Assembly (NCBI GenBank): GCA_021014325.1
Contig: CM037460.1
Span: forward strand, 22,210,544 to 22,274,543
DNA length: 64,000 nt
Direction of reading: 5' to 3'
Source of the DNA: Plazaster borealis
Taxonomy: Eukaryota; Echinodermata; Asteroidea; Forcipulatida; Labidiasteridae
The position numbers were made by a program, and so were the translations under genes. The notes under the pieces are model-generated. The model did not search any database. It saw nothing but the letters and a program-made list of their open reading frames with translations, and was not told where the DNA came from. Below are positions 12,701 to 20,066 of the stretch, piece by piece; within the stretch, counting starts at the first letter, position 1, and each line of letters opens with the position of its first letter.

Positions 12701-15700
12701 CACAAAACTGAATTTGACCTTGGAGCCCCTCTTTACACACGACCATAAACTAACCTGAAGCTGTTCTGGTTTTCATCGTGATCCGCTTTGCCCGATTGAA
12801 GGAGGCCGACGACAGCTTTGCATCATGTTGATCGACTGCCAATCTTAAGCTGTTGTACTTGGCCAACATGTCAGCCAAGGCACTATTCAATTAGAAAAAA
12901 CAAAGATGAATATTTGACCTTTTATGGCGTGTCGTGGCCGAGCAATTTAGTGCATCGGACTCAAGTTCTGGTAGATGAGTCATCAGGGTGTGGGTTCAAA
13001 TCCCGGTCATGGCACGTGTGTCCTTGGGCAAGACACTTAACTATAATTGCTTCTCATCACCCAGGGGTAAATGGGTACCTGTGAGGGCAGAGATGGTTCT
13101 TGTGATTGATCTAGCTTAGTGCGCTACATACTTGGCAGCACAGGCTGTATACTCCCAAGGGAGCTGAGATGGTTTAAGGAATGAAATATATGGCCCAGTG
13201 ACCAGGGGTAATAATGTTTGAAGCGCAATGATCATTCTTTGGAATTGGTCTACATAAGAGCCGATATTATTATTATTTGGAGGAGCAGACCAACAACTTT
13301 TTGAGGGAAGAAGTTTTGGTTTCAAAGGCTTATACCTTTCTGAAACTGAAAGTGTTTGCCGAGTGAAGGTCTGAAACAAGGATCCAAACTTAGGAAGTAA
13401 ATTGAAATAATGGCTTTTCCTTCTTTCAGTAACCCCTGGAGTTGGAGATTCAAAAGTTTGTCTGTGAACTGTATTCACAGCACTAGATTAGTAGATCAAA
13501 GAGCAGAATTTGTATCTGAAGAAAATAACAGCTACATTTTTCGCCAGGCAGACTTAAAAAAGTCTGAATTCGGATAAAAGTCTGTTTTTATTACTGTCTT
13601 TTTAAATTTTCAATTGCACAGCTGAGAAACCACAAATGGGGAAACCACCTGGTCTGGGCCCAATTTCATAGAGCTGCTTATGCATCAAATAATGCTTAAC
13701 AGGTTTTTTTCTGCTAAGCAAAAATGGGCAGGGGACCAGTCACAAATGGTACATGTGACATGGTATTTTGGCTGGTAACCTTCTTTTGATAAGCTTACCT
13801 TTAGTTGTGCTTAGCTACAATTTCATAGAGCTGCTTAAGCATAAAAAGTAGCTAAGCACAACAAAATTATGCTTACAAGAATAAGGGTGAAAAGTTTGCA
13901 TGGCTGATATATTGTACCTTGAGCAGGTGTCCAGGTTAGCTTTCATCTCTTCTCGACTCTGGTCTAGGAGCATTACTTTTTGGGTCAGCGTCTGGACTTG
14001 CTTCCTTAAGTTGTCATCATCAGCAACCTGTCAAAATAAAAACAATAAATCAATTGAATAATGATTTAAAAGGCAGGGTTCTCCCCATGCAAAAGCTAGT
14101 GTATCGGGCCGAATTGCTTGCCGATGAGCACAAATTTAAGCAGATACGCATACCAATTATTTTTAAATTTTTTTCACAAAAAACATAAAGAGAAAACCAT
14201 ATAAAATGCTCCAGATTGCACAGTAGGACTTTTAAAACCAAGATAAACACCAAGTGGAAAAATTTCCAAAGTCCTTATTTCAATTCAGCGCGCTTCGGCA
14301 AAACATCCAAAGAATTTGGGTGCACAGTTTTGAAAAATCCTGGGGAGAACCCCCAAGGGACACAACGGCCAGTTGCTTCCAGAACAACAGACCATAGTAG
14401 CTGTAAAGGGTCTTAGCATTTGACTTTTGCCCATTCAGCCAAAAAGGTCACACATGTAGAACACATTGGTTCGTTAATACTAATACATTATCCAAATAGA
14501 CTGTGCACGCCAATGTTGTGCACGCCCCTTAAAGACTTACTAAAAGTAAGAATACTGCATGAGCTTTCAGAGACAAACCTGGGCCCAATATCATGGCTCT
14601 GCTTACCGCCGAATTCGGCGCTTGCGATCACCATTCTCCGCTTACCGAGCAAGCGCCGAAATTCTAGCTGTGTAAGCGTAGAAAACCTAGTAACGTCAAC
14701 TACGTACGCGCACAAGCAAAAATTCCCTGCTAACCCGGGAAATACACTTGACGCGGACTTCCCTGCTTCCGTAAGCGCCGATTCTTTGCTTACGGTAAGC
14801 AGAGCCATGAAATTTGGCCCAGGTAAGGTCTTGAAAACACAAATCAAGGTTAAAGTTGAAAGGGTTCAATGAGCAGGGTGACCGGAGCATCTAGGCCTGG
14901 AAGTGGGACAATGCCATCGTACAAAAATGAAAAGTCTGGGTCTGGAGAAGAAACCCCTTCTACACGCAACATACAGGACATTATACCAGTATTTTACTTG
15001 GTGACTGTCTACTTCATCTCAAATAAAAATTAAAAGTGGGATTTGAAACTTTGCATGGTGGAGATACAATCTAGTAGGCCATAAGGTTTGCCATAACACC
15101 CTGTAATAATCTATTTATGAGTTGTCATAGTTCTGAAAAGAACCGGTGGCTTAACAACTATACGTTTTGATCAGTACGCTCTAATCATCTTCAGGAGAAA
15201 GATTCAAAATCAAGAGTTTTTCTCATAGTATGAACTTTGTCATTCTTCCCCGTAAAGGCATCTTCAAGTCTCTCAAGAAAATCTGAGGGAGAAAGGAGAC
15301 AAATGAAAATTCTTCAATAAGGAAAAATTCTGACAGCCTTTTCCCGAAAATATCACTTAGCTGATGACTTTGTCATTACCTGCTGGCTACTTTCTGTTGC
15401 TGTAGTTTCTGATGCTACAGATTTGTATTGGCATGTTTGGCAGTGGTCCTCAACAGCTTCGGATGTTCCATAAAACAAACAACCTACGATCAAAGTGAAG
15501 AGCAATTAAAAATGTTTATAACTTGTTTCATATTTTGGTTTGAGGCATTGCATCGTGAGGTATCAACGTATATTCAGTTGCGGTAACGCCATGTGTACAA
15601 ATCTACTTTGCTGTGTACATTTTTTTTTTGAGAACTTGTCTTTCATTTCATTTCATTTGTTCTGGTTGTGAAGCCAAGGACTCTCAGAAAAGCGAACTTA

Positions 15701-18700
15701 ATCACTGTAGTAGCCAAGAACCCAATGAAGAGAAGACAAGGAAGGAAGTTTCAGTGTTAGATGTGGGAGGAAAACCCCAGAGAATTATTCCAGGGAAAAC
15801 CCACGCAGTCGGGTAGGGACTGAAAACCCAATCCACGTAGTGCCCCGGCGTGATTCGAACTGGGGTCCTAGAGGTGGAAGGCGAGGAAAGATACCACTAT
15901 GCCAACCCGACCATCTATTTTGCTATTTATTCTACTGCCGAGGAGTAGTTTTCAGAATTTGGGAGACTCTTTAGTTCTGAAAAGAACTGTCCTGCTTATT
16001 AACTACTACCTGGGCGAGAGGTAGGAAATCGGCCGGGACTACTACTTTCACTTCGTGGATCGAGGGGACCTTTTTTTAACTTCACTGCTGCGGAGTGAGT
16101 TCTTAATTGGTCTCAACATTTCGACTAGCTTGCTCTAGTCATCATCAGGAGACTGAAATGTGTTTGAGATGCTTGTTTGATGTTACAGAGCCCCTCAAGG
16201 GACAGAGAAAGAAACAAATTAACAGATCAAGATAAAAACAGAGAACAGAACAAGTGGAGAAAAACAGAATGCAAGAGGTACAAAACTATTTATATTTGTT
16301 CCCTCAAAATAATATTTAATTCCCTCATATTATTTTGATGCAAAATATTATTTTGAGGGAACAAAATATTATCTTAAGGTATTTCTTATTTCAATTCTGG
16401 TCCTCCAAAAACCATCCGAGTCTCGTAAACAATTTGATTTGGGGTTGAACAGAGAAAAATTGACTAGAGCGGGATTTGAACCAATGAACTCCAGATTAGC
16501 GTGCCGGCACTCTACCAAATGAGCTATCTAGCCCTATGTTGGCGGTCTCCCTGTTTTGTCAATATCTTTGTTCGGGGGAAAACATTTTGAGCTACAATCT
16601 TGTGGATTTCCAACCCTCCCCCCCCCCAAAAAAAAACACACCAAAAAACCCACATTCAAGCCCTGGACTGCACGGCCTTGGTAAAGGTAGAAGCTGTGGA
16701 TGATGACGAAGCTTTCCTTCTTCCTCTCACCTTTCATGTGAAATTGGCACTTGATAAAAGAGCACACACTCAAGATGTGGTCCTCCAAGAACTGACGCTG
16801 AAGGATGCCACACTCTGGGCTGTTGGGGCATGACAGAGCACTGTAAGGGCACGTCTTCTCGTGGTCAGGCTTCTGAGACAGTTTGACGAGCTCAGGGCAG
16901 CCACAGCTGTCTGTGATGAGTTCATCGTTGCGGGAACTGAAGCGTTTGATTCCATTCTTACAGTACACAAGCAACTCGTCAATCTGAGATTTTATTGCTC
17001 TGTAAAGCAAAACAAAATGTTTTTATAACATTACAGGAAGAAAAAAATGCTAAGTAACAAATTGCATGTTGATGAATGATAGCCACTAGGCAATTTGTGC
17101 ATGAAACCAAAACAAGACAAGACAGATGTCAGACAACTCGTCCGTCGGACTACTCAACAGTCACACAACTCCATGGGTCAGACAACTTGAGGAGTCAGAC
17201 TTCTTGACGGCTTGTACATTCAACCGTAAGACAAGTTGACTTTTGATTAGACAACTTGACGTATGGAGGTCAAATCCTCATGGCAGAAGATTTGTGCAGC
17301 TGACCGCACACGGAGCCACGGCATGGTGGACGAGCGTACTATGACTGGGCACGGGCATCCCCCGGGGTTGGGGACACAAGCAAAGATGGCGGGCGTGCAT
17401 GGAGATTCGTATGCCGGGGGTGATGGGGCGGGGGGCACACGCAAAGATGGCCATCGTGCACGGAGACTTGCGTGGTACAAACTCTGGCAAACCGTTGCCG
17501 GCTGATGGCGAATGGGACCGAGGCCATATTAATACACACAGAAAATGTATTTAGTTCAAAACAAAATAATGACATCATAATGAGAGCGCTGAAGAAGTTT
17601 GTTTTTCAGAAAAGAGTGCAAACGAAAACTAAAGTTTTAATTGGCCAGAAGTTCCCCTTACAAAAAAAAAAAAAATGGTGCATCCCCTTGTGCCGGTGCC
17701 CCCTCTAAATTTTTACCGAGTTTCAGCGATGTGACTGGTCCACTGGCAGCCAGAGGCAGGAGATTATGTCCCCCCCAGGGGTTTCTGACCCCCATGCAGG
17801 GAACTAACTCACCGTATGTTCTTTGCGTTTCCATTTGATTGGCAGAATATTTAATTTATAGAGCCAATGGGCGTTGGTTAAGAAATGTGTTTTTTAAATT
17901 AAAACTTATTTATCTCTTTATTACCCTGTATTTTTCTGTTTGTATTGTTGTGCCAGTGAAGAAGTGTACTAATAAAATAAAGAAAATATCAATAAATATT
18001 CAGAAAATTCATGTCATAAAAATTACTAAAATACTATCACGTCTACGCGCATATGCAAGGCCGCCTTGCAATTGCATGAGGATTTAGCAAGGAGAGTACA
18101 CAACATAGTGCCACTCTCCAGTCCAGGCCATGCATTATCCGCCCCAGCAAGAGAAGGCTAACGGAATACTTGTCAGAAGTTCACACACAAGTTACAGAAG
18201 TACAGGATTCAGGGGCCTTACAGGAAATTCGTGTAAACATTGTCAGATCATGGAGGTAGTATGGTCAGATATAGCCCTGGTAGGACGTCAGTCAGTGCCA
18301 CTGCACTGACGTCCTGGGTATAAAAGATCCTTTACAATGCGAACAAAATTTTGAGTAACATTTTAAAATATTTTTACCTAATTTGAGAAGCTGAAACTCC
18401 ATTCACTTATTCTTGGTGCCTTTAATTACACTTTTGCCGAGTTCCAAACCTATCAAATACATCCATGAATGACATTATTTCCGAAAATAAGTCCAAGTTG
18501 TGCACTGGCACTGTGACTCCGTCGTGTTGCCGCCCCGAAGAAAAAAGCGTTCAGTGTTGTGTTACGGGTTAGACAGCGCCCTCTTTTGTGGACTTGGTTC
18601 CATGTCAGTTGAGGTTGTCACAACGAATGTGTCAATTTTCATTTTATTTTCACAATAATGTCATCCAAGGATAAAATTGGCAATTCTGAATAGAGCAGGC

Positions 18701-19283
18701 GTAAGGTTCAGGACACAAGGAACATGTGAGTCACGTTTCAGCTTCCTCAAAAAGGTAAAAATATGATAAAAAATGGTTATAAATTTTGTTGCAATGCCTG
18801 AGGACCTTTATACCCTGGACTCCGTCGCGTTGTATGCAACGGAGGAGTCCAACCTGGGCTAGGATAGGTCAGATATAGGGCATGTAGGGAGATGTCTTGG
18901 CACTCTGTCGAGTTGTCTCACTGACGACTTTCCAAGATGTCAAGTTGTCTGACCGGTCGAGGTGTTGGATTCGTCGATTTTTCCGACTGTCGAGTTGTCC
19001 GACGGACGAGTTGTCTGAACTCCGACAAACAGACAAGAACTAGGGTGTGTACAAAATCAATGACAAACATGACAAACCTGTTCTCAAAAACGGATGTATT
19101 TTTGAGCAGTTTATTGTCCACGGGACAAACTTCCAAAATCACCAAAGAGTCCCCATCTGTTAAGCAAAGCCTGCAGAATGTATGCCCACATCCTACACTG
19201 ATCACAGGCTCCTGCAAAAGGTTTTTACACACGGGGCAAAAGAGGTGTACTGATGGCTCTTCCGCAAACACGGAAGTCGCCAT
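3622..19283 (-). CDS. TRAF7: TRAF7-like E3 ubiquitin ligase (gene span, 11 exons, 3' end not found)
   Basis: Seen: joining 19283-19078, 16999-16731, 15483-15380, 14027-13918, 12882-12755, 9637-9541, 8041-7900, 6446-6342, 5404-5327, 4798-4712 and 3757-3622 gives one open frame of 487 codons. Every junction has AG/GT borders and matching phase. Order of domains: RING (about aa 14-55, ending in the TRAF7-type CPVDN), TRAF zinc fingers (about 85-180), coiled coil (about 190-250), then WD40 repeats from about aa 297. Known of the family: TRAF7 is a RING E3 ligase and MEKK3 partner in stress-kinase and NF-kB signalling, with the same order of domains. The human protein has an extra serine-rich N-terminus of over 100 residues that is missing here. 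At least two WD repeats are missing at the 3' end and probably lie left of the window. Sequence is rather diverged from vertebrate TRAF7, so a lineage-specific paralogue is possible. Confidence 0.88.
3785..4068 (+). mobile_element. MITE (GGGTTCTCCCCAGG family)
   Basis: About 284 bp, beginning AGGGTTCTCCCCAGG and ending GAACCCC. An opposite-strand copy is at 14075-14353 with the same interior (GATAAACACCAAGT on the reverse). Confidence 0.65.
4321..4697. repeat. LTR - primer-binding site - inverted LTR palindrome
   Basis: Two arms of about 175 bp (4321-4496 and 4521-4697) are near-perfect reverse complements. The spacer carries TGGTGGCAGCGGTGGGAT (4502-4519), the exact complement of the 3' end of animal tRNA-Leu (ATCCCACCGCTGCCACCA). 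So one arm plus spacer reads as an LTR followed by a retroelement primer-binding site, then the LTR again inverted. It lies about 14 bp from the donor of TRAF7-like exon 10. Confidence 0.75.
4712..4798 (-). CDS. TRAF7: TRAF7-like exon 10: WD40 repeat 3/4 boundary
   Basis: Encodes aa 414-442 (VWLVHTLESVTTIPGLHHWV, then RALTIEPSQ). GLHHWVRAL matches the TRAF7 signature GLNHWVRAL. The usual VWD is VWL here. Acceptor TTTTGTAG, donor GTACGT. An LTR palindrome begins only about 14 bp beyond the donor. Confidence 0.88.
5112..5166 (-). ncRNA. Hammerhead-ribozyme-like fold, copy A
   Basis: On the minus strand: GTC (5161-5159), hairpin CAGCA/TGCTG, core CTGAAGA (canonical CTGATGA with one change), a CGAT/ATCG helix, GAAA, then CG pairing with the CG before GTC. 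This is the hammerhead layout with a very short helix III, as known from Penelope-like elements and retrozymes. The core change probably weakens cleavage. Confidence 0.5.
5327..5404 (-). CDS. TRAF7: TRAF7-like exon 9: WD40 repeat 3
   Basis: Encodes aa 388-413 (HAHDSEICALAKNSKYLFSS, then GQSTIK), matching human [25 protein letters not shown]. Acceptor AAACAG, donor GTAAAC; both phases 0. Confidence 0.9.
5512..6330 (+). repeat. Tandem duplication, two units of about 0.37 kb plus a partial third
   Basis: Units begin at about 5512 and 5879 with TTTGACAAACAAGTTTT and run through TCTTTCAGTGCCA and CGTACATGTACAATCT; a partial third begins near 6253. It lies between TRAF7-like exons 8 and 9. Confidence 0.75.
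6342..6446 (-). CDS. TRAF7: TRAF7-like exon 8: WD40 repeat 2
   Basis: Encodes aa 353-387 (VNALLAGKEYLYSAGADQSL, then RMWKYDTMTEHKCVK). Blade pattern LYSAGADQSLRMW fits the human LYSGSADCTIIVWD. Acceptor TTGAAAG, donor GTAAGT; both phases 0. A tandem 0.37-kb repeat begins just beyond the donor. Confidence 0.9.
6523..6904 (+). repeat. tRNA-Leu-derived SINE, tail type a
   Basis: tRNA-Leu-like head (GTGGCTGAGC...GGACCCAAGC...GTGTGGGTTCTAGTCCC), then the shared block CTTGAGCAAGGCACTTAA and the type a tail ending GGCCTTGTGATGTTAGGTGA and A-rich repeats. The tail is shared with 25330-25720, 26128-26445 and 40915-41290. Confidence 0.78.
7085..7175 (+). repeat. tRNA-Leu-derived SINE head, truncated
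   Basis: Clean tRNA-Leu(CAA)-like head: TGGCCGAGCGGTCAAGC, GGACTCAAGC, B box GGTTCGAATCT. The tail is missing. Confidence 0.72.
7389..7581. mobile_element. Foldback MITE (GGGCCCAATTTCATAGAGC family), full copy
   Basis: 193 bp with inverted ends GGGCCCAATTTTATAGAGC and GCTCTATGAGATTGGGCCC and interior GACTGGTATCCTGC-type arms. It is the most numerous MITE in the window (at least ten copies, intact or partial). Confidence 0.8.
7900..8041 (-). CDS. TRAF7: TRAF7-like exon 7: WD40 repeat 1
   Basis: Encodes about aa 305-352: GHEGAIQCLATRDHRLYSSG, then ADKVIKVWDINALSKG and the GH of the next repeat. GH...SSGADKVIKVWD is a textbook WD40 repeat and aligns with human TRAF7 GHQGPVWCL...SGSSDKTIKVWD. 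Acceptor TTCCTTAG, donor GTAAGG. Confidence 0.92.
8387..8733 (-). repeat. tRNA-Leu-derived SINE, tail type b
   Basis: Minus-strand copy whose tail contains GCTGAGATGGTTTAAGGAAT and TGGCCCAGTGACCAGGGG; the same tail is at 12924-13275 and 45541-45797. A 166-residue open frame across it is a by-product of the repeat. Confidence 0.78.
8993..9434. mobile_element. TIR element (TAGACTGTGCAAG family), 442 bp
   Basis: Same ends as 2986-3565; the right end is slightly mutated (TACTTGCACAGTCTA). Confidence 0.78.
9541..9637 (-). CDS. TRAF7: TRAF7-like exon 6: linker and start of first WD40 repeat
   Basis: Encodes about aa 273-304. A serine run (RRDSSSSSPENT) is followed by FEFKCIGTLR, which aligns with FKCKGTFVGH at the start of the human TRAF7 WD40 domain. 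Two AG acceptors lie side by side (9639-9638 and 9637-9636); the first keeps the frame. Donor GTGAGT. Confidence 0.87.
9660..10860 (-). pseudogene. LINE reverse-transcriptase C-terminus relic (CR1/L2/jockey type)
   Basis: Minus strand, in pieces: HAFVTSRLDSCNSLLTGLS, then after an inserted element RELSKVQ-stop-VQNIAARLVSRTPR, PILQELHWLPIKLRMAYKLN, LLTFKALHGLSPDSISDLF, RPLRSAGQSLL, and in another frame QRAFNFIAPLLWNDSPLHIR. These are the familiar closing motifs of non-LTR retrotransposon ORF2 proteins (SRLDYCNSLL, QNAAARLV, LHWLPV, TYKALHG, RSAGQ, APKLWNSLP). A stop, a frameshift and the inserted element make it dead. Confidence 0.82.
10174..10787. mobile_element. TIR element (CAGGGTTCTGCCCA family) inside the LINE relic
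   Basis: 614 bp with inverted ends CAGGGTTCTGCCCA and TGGGCAGAACCCTG. It is flanked by TGAAA on both sides (10169-10173 and 10788-10792), and removing it with one TGAAA restores the LINE reading (TGLS-DRELSKVQ). So the target-site duplication is 5 bp. Confidence 0.82.
10861..11372. other. No gene seen
   Basis: Intron sequence of the TRAF7-like gene. Open frames on both strands over 11033-11249 are mirror images without recognisable motifs. Confidence 0.4.
11373..11744 (+). mobile_element. TTAA-flanked MITE (ACACGTTTGGTAATT family), full copy
   Basis: TTAA-AGGCGCTGAACACGTTTGG ... ACCAAACGTGTACGATACCT-TTAA. The central palindrome AACTTCTTGCAAGAAGTT is diagnostic. Other copies: 27433-28240 (interrupted), 42569-42955, 49326-49694 (minus), fragment 41748-41855. 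Confidence 0.82.
11745..12212. other. No gene seen
   Basis: Unassigned intron sequence, somewhat GC-richer around 11960-12180 (CACGCATGCGTACAG). Overlapping frames show no domain. Confidence 0.4.
12213..12735 (-). mobile_element. TTAA-type MITE (GGGCTCCAAGG family), second copy
   Basis: Starts TTAA-GGGGCTCCAAGGC and ends GGAGCCCCTCTTTA with the last bases mutated. Inverted relative to 1320-1826. It ends 20 bp from the donor of TRAF7-like exon 5. Confidence 0.7.
12755..12882 (-). CDS. TRAF7: TRAF7-like exon 5: coiled coil to linker
   Basis: Encodes about aa 230-272 (SALADMLAKYNSLRLAVDQH...), the rest of the coiled coil and a basic linker. Acceptor GAATAG, donor GTTAGT. A TTAA-type MITE ends only about 20 bp beyond the donor. 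Assignment rests on phase and position; the sequence itself is weakly conserved. Confidence 0.78.
12924..13275 (+). repeat. tRNA-Leu-derived SINE, tail type b
   Basis: Head GTGGCCGAGCAATTTAGTGC and B box GGTTCAAATCC, then the type b tail ending AGCCGATATTATTATTATT. Confidence 0.8.
13655..13890. mobile_element. Foldback MITE (GGGCCCAATTTCATAGAGC), one copy plus the start of a second
   Basis: First copy from GGGCCCAATTTCATAGAGC at 13655; a second start (CAATTTCATAGAGCTGCTTA) follows at about 13819. It ends about 27 bp from TRAF7-like exon 4. Confidence 0.7.
13918..14027 (-). CDS. TRAF7: TRAF7-like exon 4: coiled coil
   Basis: Encodes about aa 194-229. The heptad-like sequence (DNLRKQVQTLTQKVMLLDQS) fits the coiled coil between zinc fingers and WD40 repeats in TRAF7, used for self-association. 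Acceptor TTTGACAG, donor GTACAA. Phase matches exons 3 and 5. Confidence 0.82.
14075..14353 (-). mobile_element. MITE (GGGTTCTCCCC family), inverted copy
   Basis: Begins AGGGTTCTCCCCATGC and ends CCTGGGGAGAACCCC; interior is the reverse complement of 3785-4068. Confidence 0.65.
14580..14822. mobile_element. MITE related to the GGGCCCAATTTCATAGAGC family, variant arms
   Basis: Ends GGGCCCAATATCATGGCTC and GAGCCATGAAATTTGGCCC with long inner arms (GCTTACCG.../...CGGTAAGC). Its arms create opposing open frames of 119-150 codons that are not genes. Confidence 0.75.
15118..15205 (-). ncRNA. Hammerhead-ribozyme-like fold, copy B (degenerate)
   Basis: Minus strand: core CTGAAGA (15194-15188), weak helix GAT/ATC, then AAAAC in place of GAAAC. 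Neighbouring bases match copy A (TGAAAAGAACC flank). Likely a decayed Penelope-type terminal repeat. Confidence 0.4.
15380..15483 (-). CDS. TRAF7: TRAF7-like exon 3: end of zinc-finger region
   Basis: Encodes about aa 159-193, starting GCLFYGTSEAVEDHCQTC. This aligns with human TRAF7 GCTFIGNQDTYETHLETC, so it completes the last zinc finger (His and Cys ligands kept). It ends in a Ser/Thr/Gln stretch that leads to the coiled coil. Acceptor GATCGTAG, donor GTAATG; leaves in phase 0. Confidence 0.85.
15655..15915 (-). repeat. tRNA-derived SINE (family 3, GGTTGGCATAGTGG head)
   Basis: Minus-strand head with A box GGTTGGCATAGTGGTATC and B box AGTTCGAATCAC (15840-15910), then a tail including GGTTTTCCTCCCACATCTAA. 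A second copy is at 39695-39950 and a split one at 45440-45900. Confidence 0.75.
16100..16165 (-). ncRNA. Hammerhead-ribozyme-like fold, copy C (canonical core)
   Basis: Minus strand: CTGATGA (16148-16142), helix GACTAG/CTAGTC (16140-16135 with 16128-16123), GAAA (16122-16119), then TGTTGAGA, which can pair with TCTCAAACA upstream near 16170. All invariant core bases of a hammerhead are present; helix I is short. The downstream block CACTCCGCAGCAGTGAAG resembles Penelope-like terminal repeats. Confidence 0.55.
16305..16378. repeat. Small AT-rich palindrome
   Basis: TTCCCTCAAAATAATATTT and its inverse around 16310-16370 (AAATATTATTTTGAGGGAA). No further identity. Confidence 0.5.
16455..16536 (-). 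repeat. tRNA-like sequence (SINE fragment or tRNA pseudogene)
   Basis: Minus strand: TAGCTCATTTGGTAGAGTGC (A box) and GGTTCAAATCCCGC (B box). The anticodon arm does not give a normal 5-bp stem with U33, so it is not called as a functional tRNA. Confidence 0.45.
16731..16999 (-). CDS. TRAF7: TRAF7-like exon 2: TRAF-type zinc fingers
   Basis: Encodes about aa 69-158. Regular Cys/His spacing (SCGCPELVKL, DHEKTCPYSALSCPNSPECG, LEDHILSVCSFIKCQF) matches the TRAF7 zinc-finger block CPFTIKL..DHEGSCDYRPVRCPNNPSC. Acceptor is TTTACAG; donor GTGAGA. It enters with the last base of Arg and leaves with one base of Gly. Such fingers act in protein-protein contacts of TRAF proteins. Confidence 0.9.
17128..19018. 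mobile_element. About 1.9-kb TIR element with repeated subterminal motif, in TRAF7-like intron 1
   Basis: Left end GTCAGACAACTCGTCCGTCG, right end CGACGGACGAGTTGTCTGA. The motif TCAGACAACTYG recurs in several near-copies inside each end (17185-17265 and 18900-18985), as in binding-site arrays for a transposase. Interior has a GC-rich tandem pair (17350-17475) and an AT-rich core. No transposase frame. The right end is 60 bp from TRAF7-like exon 1. Confidence 0.65.
17350..17475 (+). repeat. GC-rich imperfect tandem duplication (about 60 bp unit)
   Basis: Two units share GGGGCACACGCAAAGATGGC / GGGACACAAGCAAAGATGGC and CGTGCAYGGAGA. The GC content is far above its surroundings. Confidence 0.6.
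19078..19283 (-). CDS. TRAF7: TRAF7-like exon 1: start codon and RING finger
   Basis: Encodes aa 1-68. It begins MATSVFAEEPSVHLFCPVC, close to the VFAEQPSVKL..C start of the human TRAF7 RING. The ring shows C-x2-C, then CGHTFC and C-x2-C ligands, and ends in CPVDN as in TRAF7. The ATG at 19283 is chosen because an in-frame TGA lies seven codons upstream. The donor GTTTGT follows at 19077, leaving two bases of an Arg codon completed by exon 2. RING fingers of this type recruit E2 enzymes for ubiquitin transfer. Confidence 0.9.
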
Positions 19284-19933
19284 GATGAAATAACTACATC
19301 ACGCCAATGGAGGGCGGTATTTAATTGGCAAGCTCAAAAAAGAAGGAATTCCAAAAAAGAATAAGCTCACAGAATGTCTTTGATGAATTAAATGGTTATA
19401 AAATAAACAGCTTGATATTGTAGTTTACAGACATCTGAAGAGCGGAAAATGTTTGTTGAAATTAATTAAGTTTGTGAAAACTAGAGTCCATCCTCATGGT
19501 TTGCTAGTAGAGGAAGTATTTAATTCTGCATAAGTTATCATTTTCTTTCCAAAGGAGGGCGCTGTTTAGGACAACAAGTCAACCAACGGAAGTTCTGATT
19601 CCTCGAATTCTCACTCTGAAATCAAAACAACTCCAATTGTTGGTTATTTTGTGAGGCAGAACACTAAGGCCGCTGCTGAGTCATCCAGTCACAGCAAGTT
19701 TTTTTAAAACTCTAAAACAGTTAATCATGAAGTCTGTACCATGAAAAGGACGTTTGTAGCAGGAAAAACGAAATCAGTGGTCTGCTGAGTGAACTGAGAT
19801 CTTCAGTTCAGGAGTTCAGCGTCTTTGATCTTGTGCTTTGATTTGTTGATGAGAGACATTTTTGACGAGAAGAGTCAACCCGACCTTCATGGCCACTATG
19901 CATGTTGTAACATTATTTAGAGTCAACAGGACA
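19284..19933. promoter_or_regulatory. Shared head-to-head promoter region
   Basis: The TRAF7-like start codon (19283, minus) and the SRCR receptor start codon (19934, plus) point away from each other across about 650 bp. Both promoters and 5' UTRs must lie here unless upstream non-coding exons exist. I see no clear TATA box; ETS-like GGAAGT motifs occur near 19272 and 19590. The receptor frame also has an upstream in-frame ATG at 19889. Confidence 0.55.
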
Positions 19934-20066
19934 ATGGCTATGCGGTGGATGTGGTTGTGGGGTACCGGAAGGGTATTTGTGGTAATGTTCATGCTGACTG
20001 TGTTTAGCAATGTTTGTAAGTCCGTATCATCTCCAGGCGATTCACACTCACCGACACACAAAAGTG
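19934..20066 (+). CDS. SRCR receptor exon 1: signal peptide
   Basis: Encodes aa 1-44. A basic N-terminus ([13 protein letters not shown]) is followed by a hydrophobic core ([11 protein letters not shown]) and a likely cleavage near SNVCKS. The start at 19934 is preferred for its A at -3 and G at +4; the in-frame ATG at 19889 would add 15 residues. Donor GTAAAA, phase 1. Confidence 0.75.

Noticed and set aside
14420..14872. Opposing 119-150 codon frames
   Set aside because: They are created by the long arms of an inverted-repeat MITE and mirror each other.
17247..17505. Overlapping Pro/Arg/Gly-rich frames on both strands
   Set aside because: Low-complexity GC-rich tandem duplication gives open frames in several phases; no domain.
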